Positions 22,793-33,619 of a stretch of DNA of 64,000 nt are shown here, one piece after another. Numbering within the stretch: the first letter of the stretch is position 1; each line of letters opens with the position of its first letter. The notes under the pieces were generated by a model. The model was not told the origin of the DNA and made no database searches. It saw only the letters and a program-made list of their open reading frames with translations. The stretch comes from Leucosporidium creatinivorum (lineage: Eukaryota > Basidiomycota > Microbotryomycetes > Leucosporidiales > Leucosporidiaceae). The position numbers and the translations under genes are program-made. The DNA lies in the NCBI GenBank assembly GCA_001600635.1, contig BCKL01000004.1:662044-726043 (forward strand). The letters are read 5' to 3'.

Positions 22793-24698
22793 ATGGAACC
22801 GCTCCCGCCTGTAGCTGTCCCCTCTGGATTCGCTACTCCCGAAGCAATCTTCTACTTCGATGTCGTACGTCCTGCTCTTACGCTTCTACCGGCTGATTCC
22901 GACGCTTTCGCCGTGCACAGGTCTGCCCGTACGCCTTCATCGCAAGTGAAAGACTCCACGACATTGCTCGGGTCACTGGTGAGTGAAAAACGAAAAAAAC
23001 GGTCGCTAATCTGACCTACATTACAAACCTACAGGAGCCAAGATTACCTGGAAACCGGTCCTGCTCGGCGCCCTCTACGACTTGACCAAAGCCCCTCAAG
23101 GCAAGGATGGCTCGGCGACATCGGTCATGAACCCCGCCAAGAAGGCCATCTCCATGCAGGACTTCCAGCGCGAGTGCCGTCGCTACCAGATTCCTCTCAA
23201 GTTTCACTCTCAGCACCCTCTCAGGAGCGTCGATGCCGGTCGTCTTCTCTGCGCTTTCCCGGATCACCTTCGGTCGAAGTTGGCGCACGCTCTCTTCCGC
23301 GCCTACTGGTTCGATGGAGCCAACATCAACAGCAGGGTCACCCTCCTTCGCATTGCGCGTAGCTTGAAGTTGACGTCGGTCGCCGTGAGCTGCCTTCTGC
23401 CCCGACACCGAGGCGAGAGCTGACCGTCTCCTCGCGCAGTCTCCCAACCACGCTGGACCCTTCTCGCTCACGCCGGATCTAGACTTCCCTCTCGACGAAA
23501 CCGTCTTCGCAGAGACTCGCGAGGACAGGCTCCGCGCCAACACCCAAGAAGGTGAGCTCCGAACCTCGGCGCTCGGCGTTCGCTGACCCTTCCTCGCCGA
23601 CAGCATTCGAGCTCGGCGCCTTCGGAGTCCCCTCCTTCTACGTCCCCGCTACAGCCACCACAGAAGCCAAGTTCTTCTGGGGCCAAGACCGTCTCCACCT
23701 CTTCGAGGCCTACCTCACCGCCATCAAGCTCCGCAAGCCCGTCCACAAGCTCCGAGCACTCGAACGCTTCCACCCTCGCTGCCTTCGCACGCCCCCCGAG
23801 GACCGCGCCAGGACGCTCAAGTTCTGGTTCGACTTCTCGAGCCCTTGGAGCTACCTCGCTTGGACTCAGCTCGAGAGGTTGAGGAGGGACGCCGGACCAG
23901 GCTTGGTCATCGAGTTGAAGCCTTTCCTCCTCGGCGGGCTGTTCAGAAGCATCGGCACGCCTATCCTCCCTTCGAGTAGCATGTCCGAGGCTCGCTTCAA
24001 GTACAACATGCAGGACCTGGCCGACTGGTCGGCCTACTGGGATGGAGTCAACTCTCAGGAGATCCCTCCGGTCGAAGGTCCCAGCCTCAAGTGGCCGGCG
24101 ACGTTCCCCATTCGCTCCGTCACGTCTCTGAGGGTTGCGCTGCTCGACCTCAAGACCGTCCCTGCCATCTACCGTGCCGCGTGGAGGGACGACAAGGGCA
24201 TTTCGGAGGATAAGGTCCTCGTCGAGGTGCTCAACGCCTATGGGTTCGACGGCGAGAGCTTGGTTGCTAGGGCAACTGCAGGTGCTGAAGCCGAGGTGAG
24301 TTGTCCTCCTTATCGCGTGAGAAGAGCAGGGCTGATACCTCCCTTTGCAGACCATCAAGGCTCAACTCCGCGCCAACACCGACGAGGCCGTCGCTCTCGG
24401 CATCTGTGGTGCTCCTACCTTCCAAATGGGCGAGGGAGAGAAGACGATCCTCATCTGGGGAGGCGACCGCCTGAACCATGTCGCCGACCTCGTCTTGGGA
24501 TGGAGGTAAGTGCCCGCTCGGGGAAGCTCGAGTCGAGCCTATGAGCTGATCTTCACCGCTTTCGCAGGCCCGAGAAGTCCAACCTCAGAGCTTCGGTCGC
24601 TGCGTTCCGTGAGTTTCGAAGGACAGCGGTGCCGAGCGTGCTTGCTGACCTCTCCCTCTCCCCTCCGCCGAGCAGCTCATTTCGACTACCGACTGTAG
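22793..24698 (+). CDS. Tandem double-domain kappa GST / HCCA isomerase-like protein
   Basis: Two DsbA-fold domains of the GST-kappa/2-hydroxychromene-2-carboxylate isomerase family lie in one chain. Domain 1: FYFDVVCPYAFIASERL, ITWKPVLLGALYDLT, a helical insert, FGVPSFYV (cis-Pro loop) and FFWGQDRLHLFEAYL. Domain 2 (from about 23815): FWFDFSSPWSYLAWTQL, LVIELKPFLLGGLFR, GAPTFQMGEGE and LIWGGDRLNHVADLVLG. The family's active-site Ser (SPYSYLA) is kept in domain 2 (SSPWSYLA) but is Cys in domain 1 (VCPYAF). The exon joins at 22864/22921, 23398/23439 and later ones are in frame. The ending is FDYRL. Likely glutathione-dependent and cytosolic, peroxisomal or mitochondrial; the substrate is unknown. 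Single-domain members are about 200-230 aa, so this is a fused pseudo-dimer. Confidence 0.82.
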
Positions 24699-24859
24699 AT
24701 GGAGGAGTGAAGTGCCGTGCAGAGACACAATCCTATCGCAATCAAGCAGTACCATCGTCATCCGTCTCGCGATGTCAGAGCTTGCGAGCCTCTTCTCTCG
24801 CTCTGCCCTACGACGCTTCGGCGTTTCGAACTGCTGGCTTGCACCATCGAGAGCATAAT

Positions 24860-26061
24860 TTAACGCTTGACCCAGGTGAACTTTTTCCTGGCCTTGAGCT
24901 GTCCAGTCTTCTTCCTCTCCACCATCCTCGGGTCGCGCTCGATGAGCTTAGCTGTGAGAGAGCGAAACATAGATCAGCGCCGAGCGGGCCAGGGGAGAGC
25001 CGAGAATCCAACTCACCCTTCTTCAGCAAATCCCTGTACGTCTCGGTGCCCTCCTCGATACGTCCAGCTTCCACCTCACACCGCTCCCACTCGACCAGAG
25101 CCCGAGCGACTCCCATGGCGACCGCATCCGCCTGCGCGGCGATTCCTCCTCCCTTGACGATGGCGAAGACGTTGAACGAGCCGAGCGACGAGGTGAGGGT
25201 GAGCGCTTGGATGGCAGCGGCGGAGTGGGTGGGGAGAGGGAAGTAGGTAGGAAGGGGCTTGGCGTTGACGAGGACTCGTCCGGGGATCTGCTCGGCAGCG
25301 TCGGCGGCTCCTTGCGCTGGGATGATCCACACGCGAGCACCGCTCTCCTTCCTCCGTCCAACAGCCATAACCCTGCCCTCCTTGTCCTTCTTTCCCAACC
25401 GACGGTCTGTGCCCACTACTCGGTCCATCGCGATTCCGGTCGAGGAGACGGCCTGAGGCTGCTGGAAGCGCGCCAGGATGTCCTCGAGTTGGGAGCGCAG
25501 CCCGACGCTGTCGCCGCGGAAGGCGTTCTGTCCGTCCAATGCACCCTTGGCAGCGGCGACGGGGTCGACGACGAGGGAGGGGGAGGAAGAGGAAGGCGAA
25601 GGGGAAGGGAGTTGGTCGGCGAGCTCCGCGTAGGGGAGGAGGCCTTCCAAGTTGGACAGGACCGAGGTGAGCTTCTTGTATTGACTCGACTTAAGGTCTG
25701 TACCGTTCCGGAGGTAGGTGGCCATCTCCTTGGTGCCCATCCATCGCCGCGCGCGAGGATGCGGCAGGGTTGAGCTGAATTCTGCGTCGACGCCTAGGGA
25801 CGAGTCGATGGAAGGGAGCAAGCCCGCTTTGAACAAGTGGGCGCGAGAGGTGGTAAGAGTCGATTGAAGGGATTGCAAGGTGGCGTTGAGGGAAGGGCGA
25901 GCGGTGAACCAGAGCGAGTTGGGCGGCAGCTGTTGGCGAGGCTGAGAAAAGGATTGAGTAGGGAAGAAGGAAGGGGTGGCGACTGTAGTAGACGAAGCAC
26001 GAGCTAGTCGTGGTGCTACTACTGATTGCTTCAGCGCGCCCAGTGGTGTTCTTGAGGCCAT
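24860..26061 (-). CDS. MRPS9: Mitochondrial small-subunit ribosomal protein uS9m
   Basis: Component of the mitochondrial 37S ribosomal subunit. Two exons: 26061-25017 and 24951-24860. The N-terminus, [20 protein letters not shown], is Arg/Ser/Ala-rich with few acidic residues and looks like a mitochondrial targeting sequence. The long middle region is typical of mitochondrial S9. The S9 core begins [18 protein letters not shown], continues [14 protein letters not shown], and ends after splicing in [20 protein letters not shown] then TWVKR, the near-invariant S9 tail that enters the decoding centre. Without the last intron the true C-terminus would be lost. It converges on the gene at 22793 with 161 bases between the stops. 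Confidence 0.93.
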
Positions 26062-26379
26062 TTCGGAGCGAGGAGTTGGGAGAAGCGAGAGCTGGCTCAG
26101 GCGCGCGCGGCCAAGTTTCGAAGTTGGAGCGAATCGTCCAGTCGGGTGCAGGTCGATGATAGTCCAGTACAGATTGCACTTATTGTTGAGGTAAAGATTG
26201 AATCTGCTTTCCAGTGTTCCGGCCCTCCTGCGGTGTTTTCAGTCGCCTGCAGCTCATCGCCGAACCCCTTCAAGCTCCTCTCAAGCCTTTCATATTCCTC
26301 TCCTTCAGCCTTGAGAGACAGTGCAAGTCACCTGCTTGATTCCCACTCGATATCCCGAGCTCCCTCACACGTCACAAGA
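26062..26379. other. Spacer upstream of uS9m, before the PYC duplications
   Basis: Promoter side of the uS9m gene. I see no gene in it. The duplicated PYC-promoter unit begins at about 26380. Confidence 0.4.
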
Positions 26380-27340
26380 CTGCTTACAGCTCCTCTCAGG
26401 TCACTCGGCGCCAGCGACGGAACGGCGCTGGTGAGGTCAAAGAGCGGTAGGTGGTCATCTGGTGCAGCTGTGAGCATCTGGACAAGAGTAGTGAGTCTCC
26501 TTTGCCGCGTACTGCGCGACATATGGCTGGCTTCGAGGCAGGAAGTGTGCAAAAGGCTAATGTTCGGCTCCGGGTGAATGGAGCGGCTGTCGCGCTACAG
26601 GGAGGCCGAATTGAGCCCAACGTCACTCAAAATGATACAATGGCTTTCATAGTACGGCACAGAGATACAGAGGTCGGCGCAGCTGTGCTTGGTGCAGTAG
26701 AAACCAGCGCCGAAGCTCATCAGCTTTCGCCGAATCTCCTTGACAAGATCGGTGCTTTCGAGCATGGGTCGCTACTGTAGTGAAATGGGTTGTCCCAACT
26801 CGCCAGGCCCATCAATTGGTGTTGTACATTTCGCGAATCTTCTGACCGAGGAGACTCAAGTGAATGGATTGACGTCGCCCCACCTCCGAGGTGATTCTTG
26901 GGACTGATATCTCTTGAACCAACTTCTGGCTGCACGTCTTTAACACCAGCACCCACTTCGCTTCTCTCTTGCCCGTAAAATTCCGGCTCGACTTTGGACT
27001 CGACCTGTCGCCTGTCCCCGCTCTCTCCAACACTCCACAGCCGGAGGCTTCCCTCTCTTCTCCCTCTCTCGCTTCTCCTTGTTCGTCTCGCTTCTCTCGA
27101 GGTATCTGTAGCAATACAGCTCAGCTGACATCCTTACACTCGCCTACATCTACCTTCCACCCTCTCCTTCAACGCCTTCCGGTCGTCACGACACTCGCTC
27201 CGTCTCACTTCCAACAGCTCTCTCTCCTACTACAGGCATCATGGCAGATTCTGTCAACGCCCTCAGGACACCTGATTGTATATTCAGTCTTCACCCTACC
27301 TCCCGACATGACCTGCAGCTACGAGACCGCTTTGCTGGCC
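26380..27340. repeat. Duplicated PYC promoter and first exon, copy 1 (decoy)
   Basis: About 0.95 kb tandem copy of the sequence just upstream of pyruvate carboxylase. Matching landmarks are ACTCGGCGCC-type sequence (26403 vs 27351), GGTGCTTTCGAGCATGGGT (26751 vs 28034), CGGAGGCTTCCCTCT (27042 vs 28331), GTATCTGTAGCAATACAGCT (27101 vs 28390) and the start codon with its following codons (27241 vs 28540). Copy 1 therefore holds a promoter and an ATG that opens [11 protein letters not shown] and then runs on as a 70-codon frame ending at 27453. The GTAAGT donor used by PYC exon 1 is not present here. Confidence 0.88.
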
Positions 27341-28539
27341 CTCGAAAGTTACTCGGCGCTGCCGACGGAGCGGAGCTATCGGTTCCAAAGGACGGTAGGA
27401 GGTCGCCTGACGGGAGCTGTGACTATCTGGTCATAAGTATTGATTCCACTTAGCCTGCTTGTGCTCGACATTTGACCTCTTCGAGGCAAGAAGGAGCGAA
27501 AGGCTGAGGTTCGGCGCTGGGCGGCTGGGTAGAAGGCGCGGTTGGCGGGCTGCAAGGAGGCTTAACTGAACCTAGCGCCACACAAGGCGACATGACAATT
27601 CGTTTAGTACAAACCCGAGACTCAGAGGTCCGCGCAGCTTTGCTGAGTGCAGTGAGGCCGAGTGCCGAACCTGATCAGCTTGCGCCGAATCTCTTGACGA
27701 GATCCTCGAGCGTTGGTGTGAGATACTGCAGAAGACTCGCGAGACGGGTTTCCTAAATAAGGAGCTGTATCATCCTACGTGGCTGCCTCATCGAGCTCGA
27801 GGCCCTCCATAATTGCTCACCGGGCGCCAGAGACGAGCGCCGAAGGAGGATTGATGGGGACGACGAGCTTCTGAGGGATGGCGGTGAAGTGTGTTGGGTA
27901 CCACGGCTTTATCAAGATCTGAAGAGCCCCAACAGAATTGCTCAAAGAGCCTGCACCGAGTCCAACGCTTCCGACCTCTGCAAGCAAACCTCCGAACTCG
28001 ATTCTGGAGCTCATCAGGTCACATCGGAGGGTCGGTGCTTTCGAGCATGGGTTGCTACTGTAGTGAAATGGGTCGACCCAATTCGCCAGGGCCATCAGTT
28101 AGTGTTGTACATTTCGCGAATCTTCTGACCGAGGAGGCTCAAGAGTGAATCGATTGACGACGCCCCACCTCTGAGGTGATTCTTGGGACTGCTGTTGACC
28201 TTTTGCCATAGTTGACGAACCGTCGTCCTTCAGCACCAGCACTCAGTTTGCTTCTCTCCGTACTAACCCGGCTCAAGCTTCGACTCGACCTCTCGCCTGC
28301 CTTTCCCCGCTCTCTCCAACACTCCACAGCCGGAGGCTTCCCTCTGTTCTCCCTCTCTCGCTTCTCCTTGTTCGTCTCACTGCTCTCGAGGTATCTGTAG
28401 CAATACAGCTCAGCTGACACTCCTCGAATCTCCTACACCAACCTTCTAAAACTCATCCAACCCCCTTCCGCTGCCTGCCGGTCGTCACGATACTCTCTCC
28501 GTCTCGCTTGCAACAGCTGTCTCTCCTGCTACAGACATC
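27341..28539. repeat. PYC promoter unit, copy 2 (adjacent to PYC)
   Basis: Second copy of the tandem unit and the presumed working promoter and leader of PYC. It is longer than copy 1 because about 0.3 kb (about 27715-28033) has no match in copy 1. Divergence between the copies is substantial, with many substitutions and small indels in the distal half and fewer near the start codon. Confidence 0.85.
27821..27977 (-). pseudogene. Orphan exon-like fragment inside the PYC promoter insertion
   Basis: Read on the minus strand, these 157 bases are open in one frame and bounded by splice signals: TTTGCTTGCAG just before and GTGAGC just after. The peptide (VGSVGLGAGSLSNSVGALQI, then LIKPWYPTHFTAIPQKLVVP) looks protein-like, but I do not recognise the family. 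No start codon, stop or neighbouring exon is supported, so it is probably a fragment of a gene located elsewhere that arrived with the insertion. It could instead be a chance open frame. Confidence 0.35.
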
Positions 28540-31500
28540 ATGGCAGACTCAGTTAACGCCCTCAGGACACCTGTGTAAGTCTACAATCTTTCCCTGCAGC
28601 CTCACCTTCCTGCAGTCCGTGCTCAGCCAGCTGACCCTCTATCATTCCCCTCGTCGCAGAGCGTCGCGGCCTTCCTCGCCAGGCGCTGGCACCCCTTCCA
28701 TCGCCCACCTTCGTCGTCTCGGCAGGGGACCTGCTCCTCTCCGCAAGATCCTCATCGCCAACCGTGGTGTACGTTACTAGCTCCCTTCAGCGTGATTTAT
28801 CGCCTCGGACACCGTCGGTCAACTAGCTGACTCTTTGATCGCTCTTGCCTTCGCTGTAGGAAATCGCCATTCGCATCATCCGTACCGCTCATGAGCTTGG
28901 TATGACCACCGTGTCGATTCACTCGGCCGAGGATCGCTTCAGCGCTCACCGCACCAAGGTGGGGGCCAGCTGTTGTCGAAGCTAAGCTCCCGAAGGCTGA
29001 CTCGGGCTCTTTGAAATCCCTACAGGCCGATGAGTCCTACGTCGTTGGACAAGGAATGACCCCCGTCGCTGCCTACCTCGCTCAGGATGATATTATCAGG
29101 GTGAGCGGGCGCCAGCGTCTCATCGCCGCTGCAAGATGGGAGCTAATCCCCTCGCTTAATTCGCCCATCAACACAGATCGCCCTCGAGCACGGCGTCAGC
29201 ATGATCCACCCAGGATACGGATTCCTCTCCGAGAACGCCGAGTTCGCAAAGAAGGTCGAGGCGGCTGGCATGCTCTTTGTCGGACCCCAACCCTCCGTCA
29301 TTGACGGCCTCGGCGACAAGATCAAGGCTCGTGAGCTGGCCATCTCGATTGGCGTGCCCGTCGTCCCCGGTACTCCGGGAGCCATCTCTTCCTACGAGGA
29401 GGGAGCCGACTTTGTCGAGAAGTACGGCTTCCCCGTCATCATCAAGGCGTCGATGGGAGGAGGAGGTAGGGGAATGCGTGTCGTTAGGGAGCAGAAGGAC
29501 TTCAAGGAGGCGTTCGCTATGGCAACTTCCGAGGCCAAGACTGCTTTCGGCGATGGAACGGTCTTTGTCGAGAGGTGAGTGCTCGGCGTAGCCTGATACG
29601 CCTTCCAGATCTCCCAGAGCTGACCTTTGTGCGCTACAGGTTCCTCCACAAGCCTCGTCACATCGAGGCTCAACTTCTCGGAGACTCGCAGGGCAATGTC
29701 GTCCATCTCTTCGAGCGCGATTGCTCGGTCCAGAGGAGGCATCAGAAGGTCGTCGAGCTCGCTCCCGCTGGCTCCATCAGTGAGGAGTTGAGGGCTACTC
29801 TCCTCGCCGACGCTGTCAAGATCGCCAAGGCTGTCAAGTACCGCAACGCCGGAACCGTAAGTCGTCGAGTTTACTGCATGAGAGCGCGAGAGCAGCTTGC
29901 TGACCTTCCCTCCCTCGCCCCACAGTGCGAGTTCCTCGTCGACGACAAGGGCCACTACTTCATTGAGATCAACCCTCGTGTCCAGGTCGAGCACACCATC
30001 ACCGAGGAGATCACCGGCATCGACATTATCGCCGCTCAGATTCAGATTGCCGCTGGAGCTACCCTTCCCGAGCTCGGCCTCACCCAGGACACCATCACCA
30101 AGCGCGGTTACTCGATCCAGTGCCGTATCACCACTGAGGACCCCGCCAACGGTTTCCAGCCTGATACCGGAAAGATCGAGGTCTACAGGTCGGCCGGAGG
30201 AAACGGAGTTCGTCTCGATGCCTCGTCGGGTTTCGCTGGTGCTCAGATTACGGTGGGTCGCCGCGTTCGAAGCCGACTAGAAGAGGAACGATAGCTGACT
30301 CCTGTTACTCTTCAGCCCCACTACGACTCGCTGCTCGTCAAGTGCACCGTTCGTGGAGCCACCTTCGAGATTGCTCGCCGCAAGATGCTCCGTGCCCTCG
30401 TTGAGTTCCGTATCCGAGGTGCGCTGAAGTCTCGCATAGCTCGGTCTGAGTCATTGCTGACCCCTCGAGCCCTCCACAGGTGTTAAGACCAACATCCCCT
30501 TCCTCTTCCGTGTCCTCTCGCACCCCGTCTTTGTCGGCCAGGAGACCTGGACTACTGTACGTCGCTTCTCGCCCCCGACAGCTTTTAGAACTGACTCCCG
30601 TGTCCCCACTAGTTCATCGACGACACGCCCGAGCTCTTCCAGCTCGTGACCTCGCAGAATCGAGCCCAGAAGTTCCTCGCCTACCTCGGAGACCTCGTCG
30701 TCAACGGCTCGACCATCAAGGGACAAGTCGGCGAGCCCGGCCTTCACGAGGAGATCCCCATCCCTACGTTCGTGGACCCCAACGACGAGACCAAGATCCT
30801 CGACACCAGCGCTCCTTGCCAGACGGGATGGAGGAACATCATCCAGAAGGAGGGCCCCGAGGGATTCGCCAAGGCCGTTCGCGCCTACCCTGGATGCTTG
30901 ATCATGGGTGAGTCGCAGGCCTCGGTCTTCCTTCTGCCCTCGAGCTCGATTGCTAACCTCCCTCGCTCCGAACAGACACCACCTGGCGTGACGCCCACCA
31001 GTCGCTTCTCGCGACCAGGCTTCGTACCATCGACATGGCCAACATTGCCAAGGAGACCTCGCACGCCCTCCAGAACGCCTACGCTCTCGAGTGCTGGGGA
31101 GGAGCCACCTTCGACGTCGCCATGCGCTTCCTCTACGAGGACCCTTGGGAGCGTCTCCGCACCCTCCGTGCCCTCGTCCCCAACATTCCTCTCCAGGCTC
31201 TCGTTCGTGGAGCCAACGCCGTTGGATACACCTCGTACCCCGACAACGCCATCTACGAGTTCTCGGCTCGCGCGGTCGAGAACGGACTCGACATCTTCCG
31301 TGTCTTTGATTCGCTCAACTACATCGACAATATGCGTCTCGGTATTGACGCCGCGAAGAAGGCTGGTGGAGTCGTCGAGGCTGCTATCGTTAGTCGGCCG
31401 TAACTTGATCTGACCCAAACTTGACAGCTGACCTCCCCTTCCTCTTCAGTGCTACTCGGGAGACGTCGCCAACCCCAAGAAGACCAAGTACACTCTCGAG

Positions 31501-33442
31501 TACTACCTCAACTTTGCCCAGGAGCTCGTCGACTGCGGTATCCACGTTCTTGCCATCAAGGATGTGAGTTGCCCCCTCGCTCTCGCCGAGTCGGGCTATC
31601 GCTGACTGTACTCTCCTCGCAGATGGCTGGTATTCTGAAGCCCGAGGCCGCTACCATGTGAGATCTAACGCTCGATTACACGCTCCTGCCGAAGCTGACT
31701 CCCACGCCCGCTGCTCAGCCTCGTCGGCGCCCTTCGCGCCAAGTTCCCCGACATGCCCATTCACGTCCACTCGCACGACACCGCCGGTATCTCTGCCGCT
31801 AGTATGATCGCCTGCGCCGCCGCCGGAGCCGATGTCGTCGACGTCGCCATCGACGCCCTTTCGGGAACCACCGCCCAGCCCTCGATGGGAGCCGTCTGCT
31901 CGGCTCTCGAGCAGACCAAGCTCGGCACTGGAATATCGCACAAGAACATCCAGGCGCTCAACCTCTACTGGTCGTCCGTTCGCCAGCTCTACACCTGCTT
32001 CGAGGCCAACGTCAGGTCGTCGGACTCGGGGGTCTTCGACCACGAGATGCCCGGAGGTGAGCTTGCTTTCTCTGCATTGTCGTAATGGGACTGTTCTAAC
32101 TACTCTCTAATCTCTACTCCATTACAGGTCAGTACACCAACCTCATGTTCCAGTCGCAGCAGCTCGGACTCGCTGGACAATGGAAGGAGGTCGTCAAGTC
32201 GTACATCGACGCCAACATCCTCGTGAGCAGTGCTACTTTATCAGTGTAGCAGATCCTGAGCTAACGCGTTTCTACCTACAGTGCGGTGACATCGTCAAGG
32301 TTACCCCCTCGTCGAAGGTCGTCGGTGACTTCGCCCAGTTCCTCGTCGCCAACAAGCTCACGAGGCAGGACGTTATCGACCAGGCCGACAAGCTCGACTT
32401 CCCCAACTCGTAGGCCTTCCTCTCGATACTTCGCCTTCTCCTGCTAACGTCTCTTTCCCCTCGCAGCGTCGTCGAGTTCTTCCAGGGATACCTCGGACAG
32501 CCCGTCGGTGGCTTCCCCGAGCCTCTTCGCAGCAAGATCATTCGCGACAAGAAGCGCATCGACGAGCGACCCGGAAAGGACATGGAGCCCTACGCCTTCG
32601 AGAAGGTCCGCAAGGGTGGGTCGGCTTGACCCCTCGAACAAGTCGAGACGCTGGATCGCTGACCTCGGCGCGCTCTTCACAGATCTCACCGAGAAGTACG
32701 GCTCGGGTATCACCTCCACCGACGTCCTCTCGTACTGCATGTACCCCAAGGTGTTCGAGGAGTTCAGGGAATGGACCACCAAGTTTGGTGACCTCTCGGT
32801 CCTCCCTACTCGCTTCTTCCTCGGCAAGCCCAAGGTCGGAGAGGAGATCCACATCGCCATCGAGAAGGGAAAGACCCTCATTGTCAAGCTCGTCGCCATC
32901 TCGCCCGTCAACGTCGAGACCGGTATCCGCGACATCCTCTTCGAGCTTGTACGTTGCCTCGCCTTCCGCTACGTCGTGATCATCTCGCTGACCTTCACTC
33001 TCACCCCACCAGAACGGAGAGCTCCGTGCCGTCCAGGTCGAGGACAAGAACGCCGCCATCGAAACTGTTCGTCGCGAGAAGGCTTCCTCCGAGCCTGGGT
33101 CCATCGGCTCGCCCATGTCGGCTGTCGTTGTCGAGGTTCGAGTCCACGAGGGAATGGAGATCAAGGCTGGTGACCCGTGAGTGACCCTTACTACAGCGTT
33201 TGACGACTGTGAGCTAACTCGGCTCGCTTCTTCTCCTCTCCAGCATCTGCGTTCTGAGTGCCATGAAGATGGAGCAGATTGTTTCGTCGCCCGTCAGTGG
33301 AAAGGTGTCGCGTGTGACTGTTACTGAGGGAGACTCGTATGCTTCGCCTCACCTTCGCGACGGCCGAGCTTTCGCTGACCTCTCGCCCCCATCTCGCAGT
33401 ATCGCCCAGGGAGATCTCGTTGTCGTTGTCCAGCACTCGTAG
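28540..33442 (+). CDS. PYC: Pyruvate carboxylase
   Basis: Biotin enzyme that carboxylates pyruvate to oxaloacetate (anaplerosis, gluconeogenesis). Exon 1 is tiny ([12 protein letters not shown]). Then come the biotin-carboxylase domain ([38 protein letters not shown]-grasp loop [11 protein letters not shown] at about 29454; [20 protein letters not shown]), the carboxyltransferase domain ([18 protein letters not shown] at about 30976; [20 protein letters not shown]), the PYC tetramerisation/linker region and the C-terminal biotinyl domain. The biotin-accepting Lys is in AMKM, codon 33266-33268. About 17 introns, all short. No mitochondrial targeting sequence is visible, fitting the cytosolic enzyme of fungi. 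Length is about 1,190 aa, normal for the family. The promoter and first exon are duplicated upstream. It converges on the RecQ gene. Confidence 0.97.
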
Positions 33443-33619
33443 AGCTGGTCGCTGGCGGAAGAAGAAGAAGATGTTGAAGGACTCTCGGAAGACTGCAGAA
33501 CCTGAATTTGAACTGTTTTGTGCCCTCCCCGAAGCGCGATGCCCTCTCTGAAGCGCGATTGACAGGCGAACGACGTGACTGGGATGCAAGGCGAACAAGC
33601 GACTGGAAATGCTACACTT

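Noticed and set aside
24808-25020. Read-through C-terminus of uS9m, continuing in frame past KKG without splicing.
   Set aside because: Splicing to 24951 restores the invariant S9 tail, so the read-through version is a shadow of intron sequence.
33443-33619. Possible overlap of the convergent PYC and RecQ genes.
   Set aside because: The two stop codons are separated by 177 bases; only the 3' untranslated parts may overlap.
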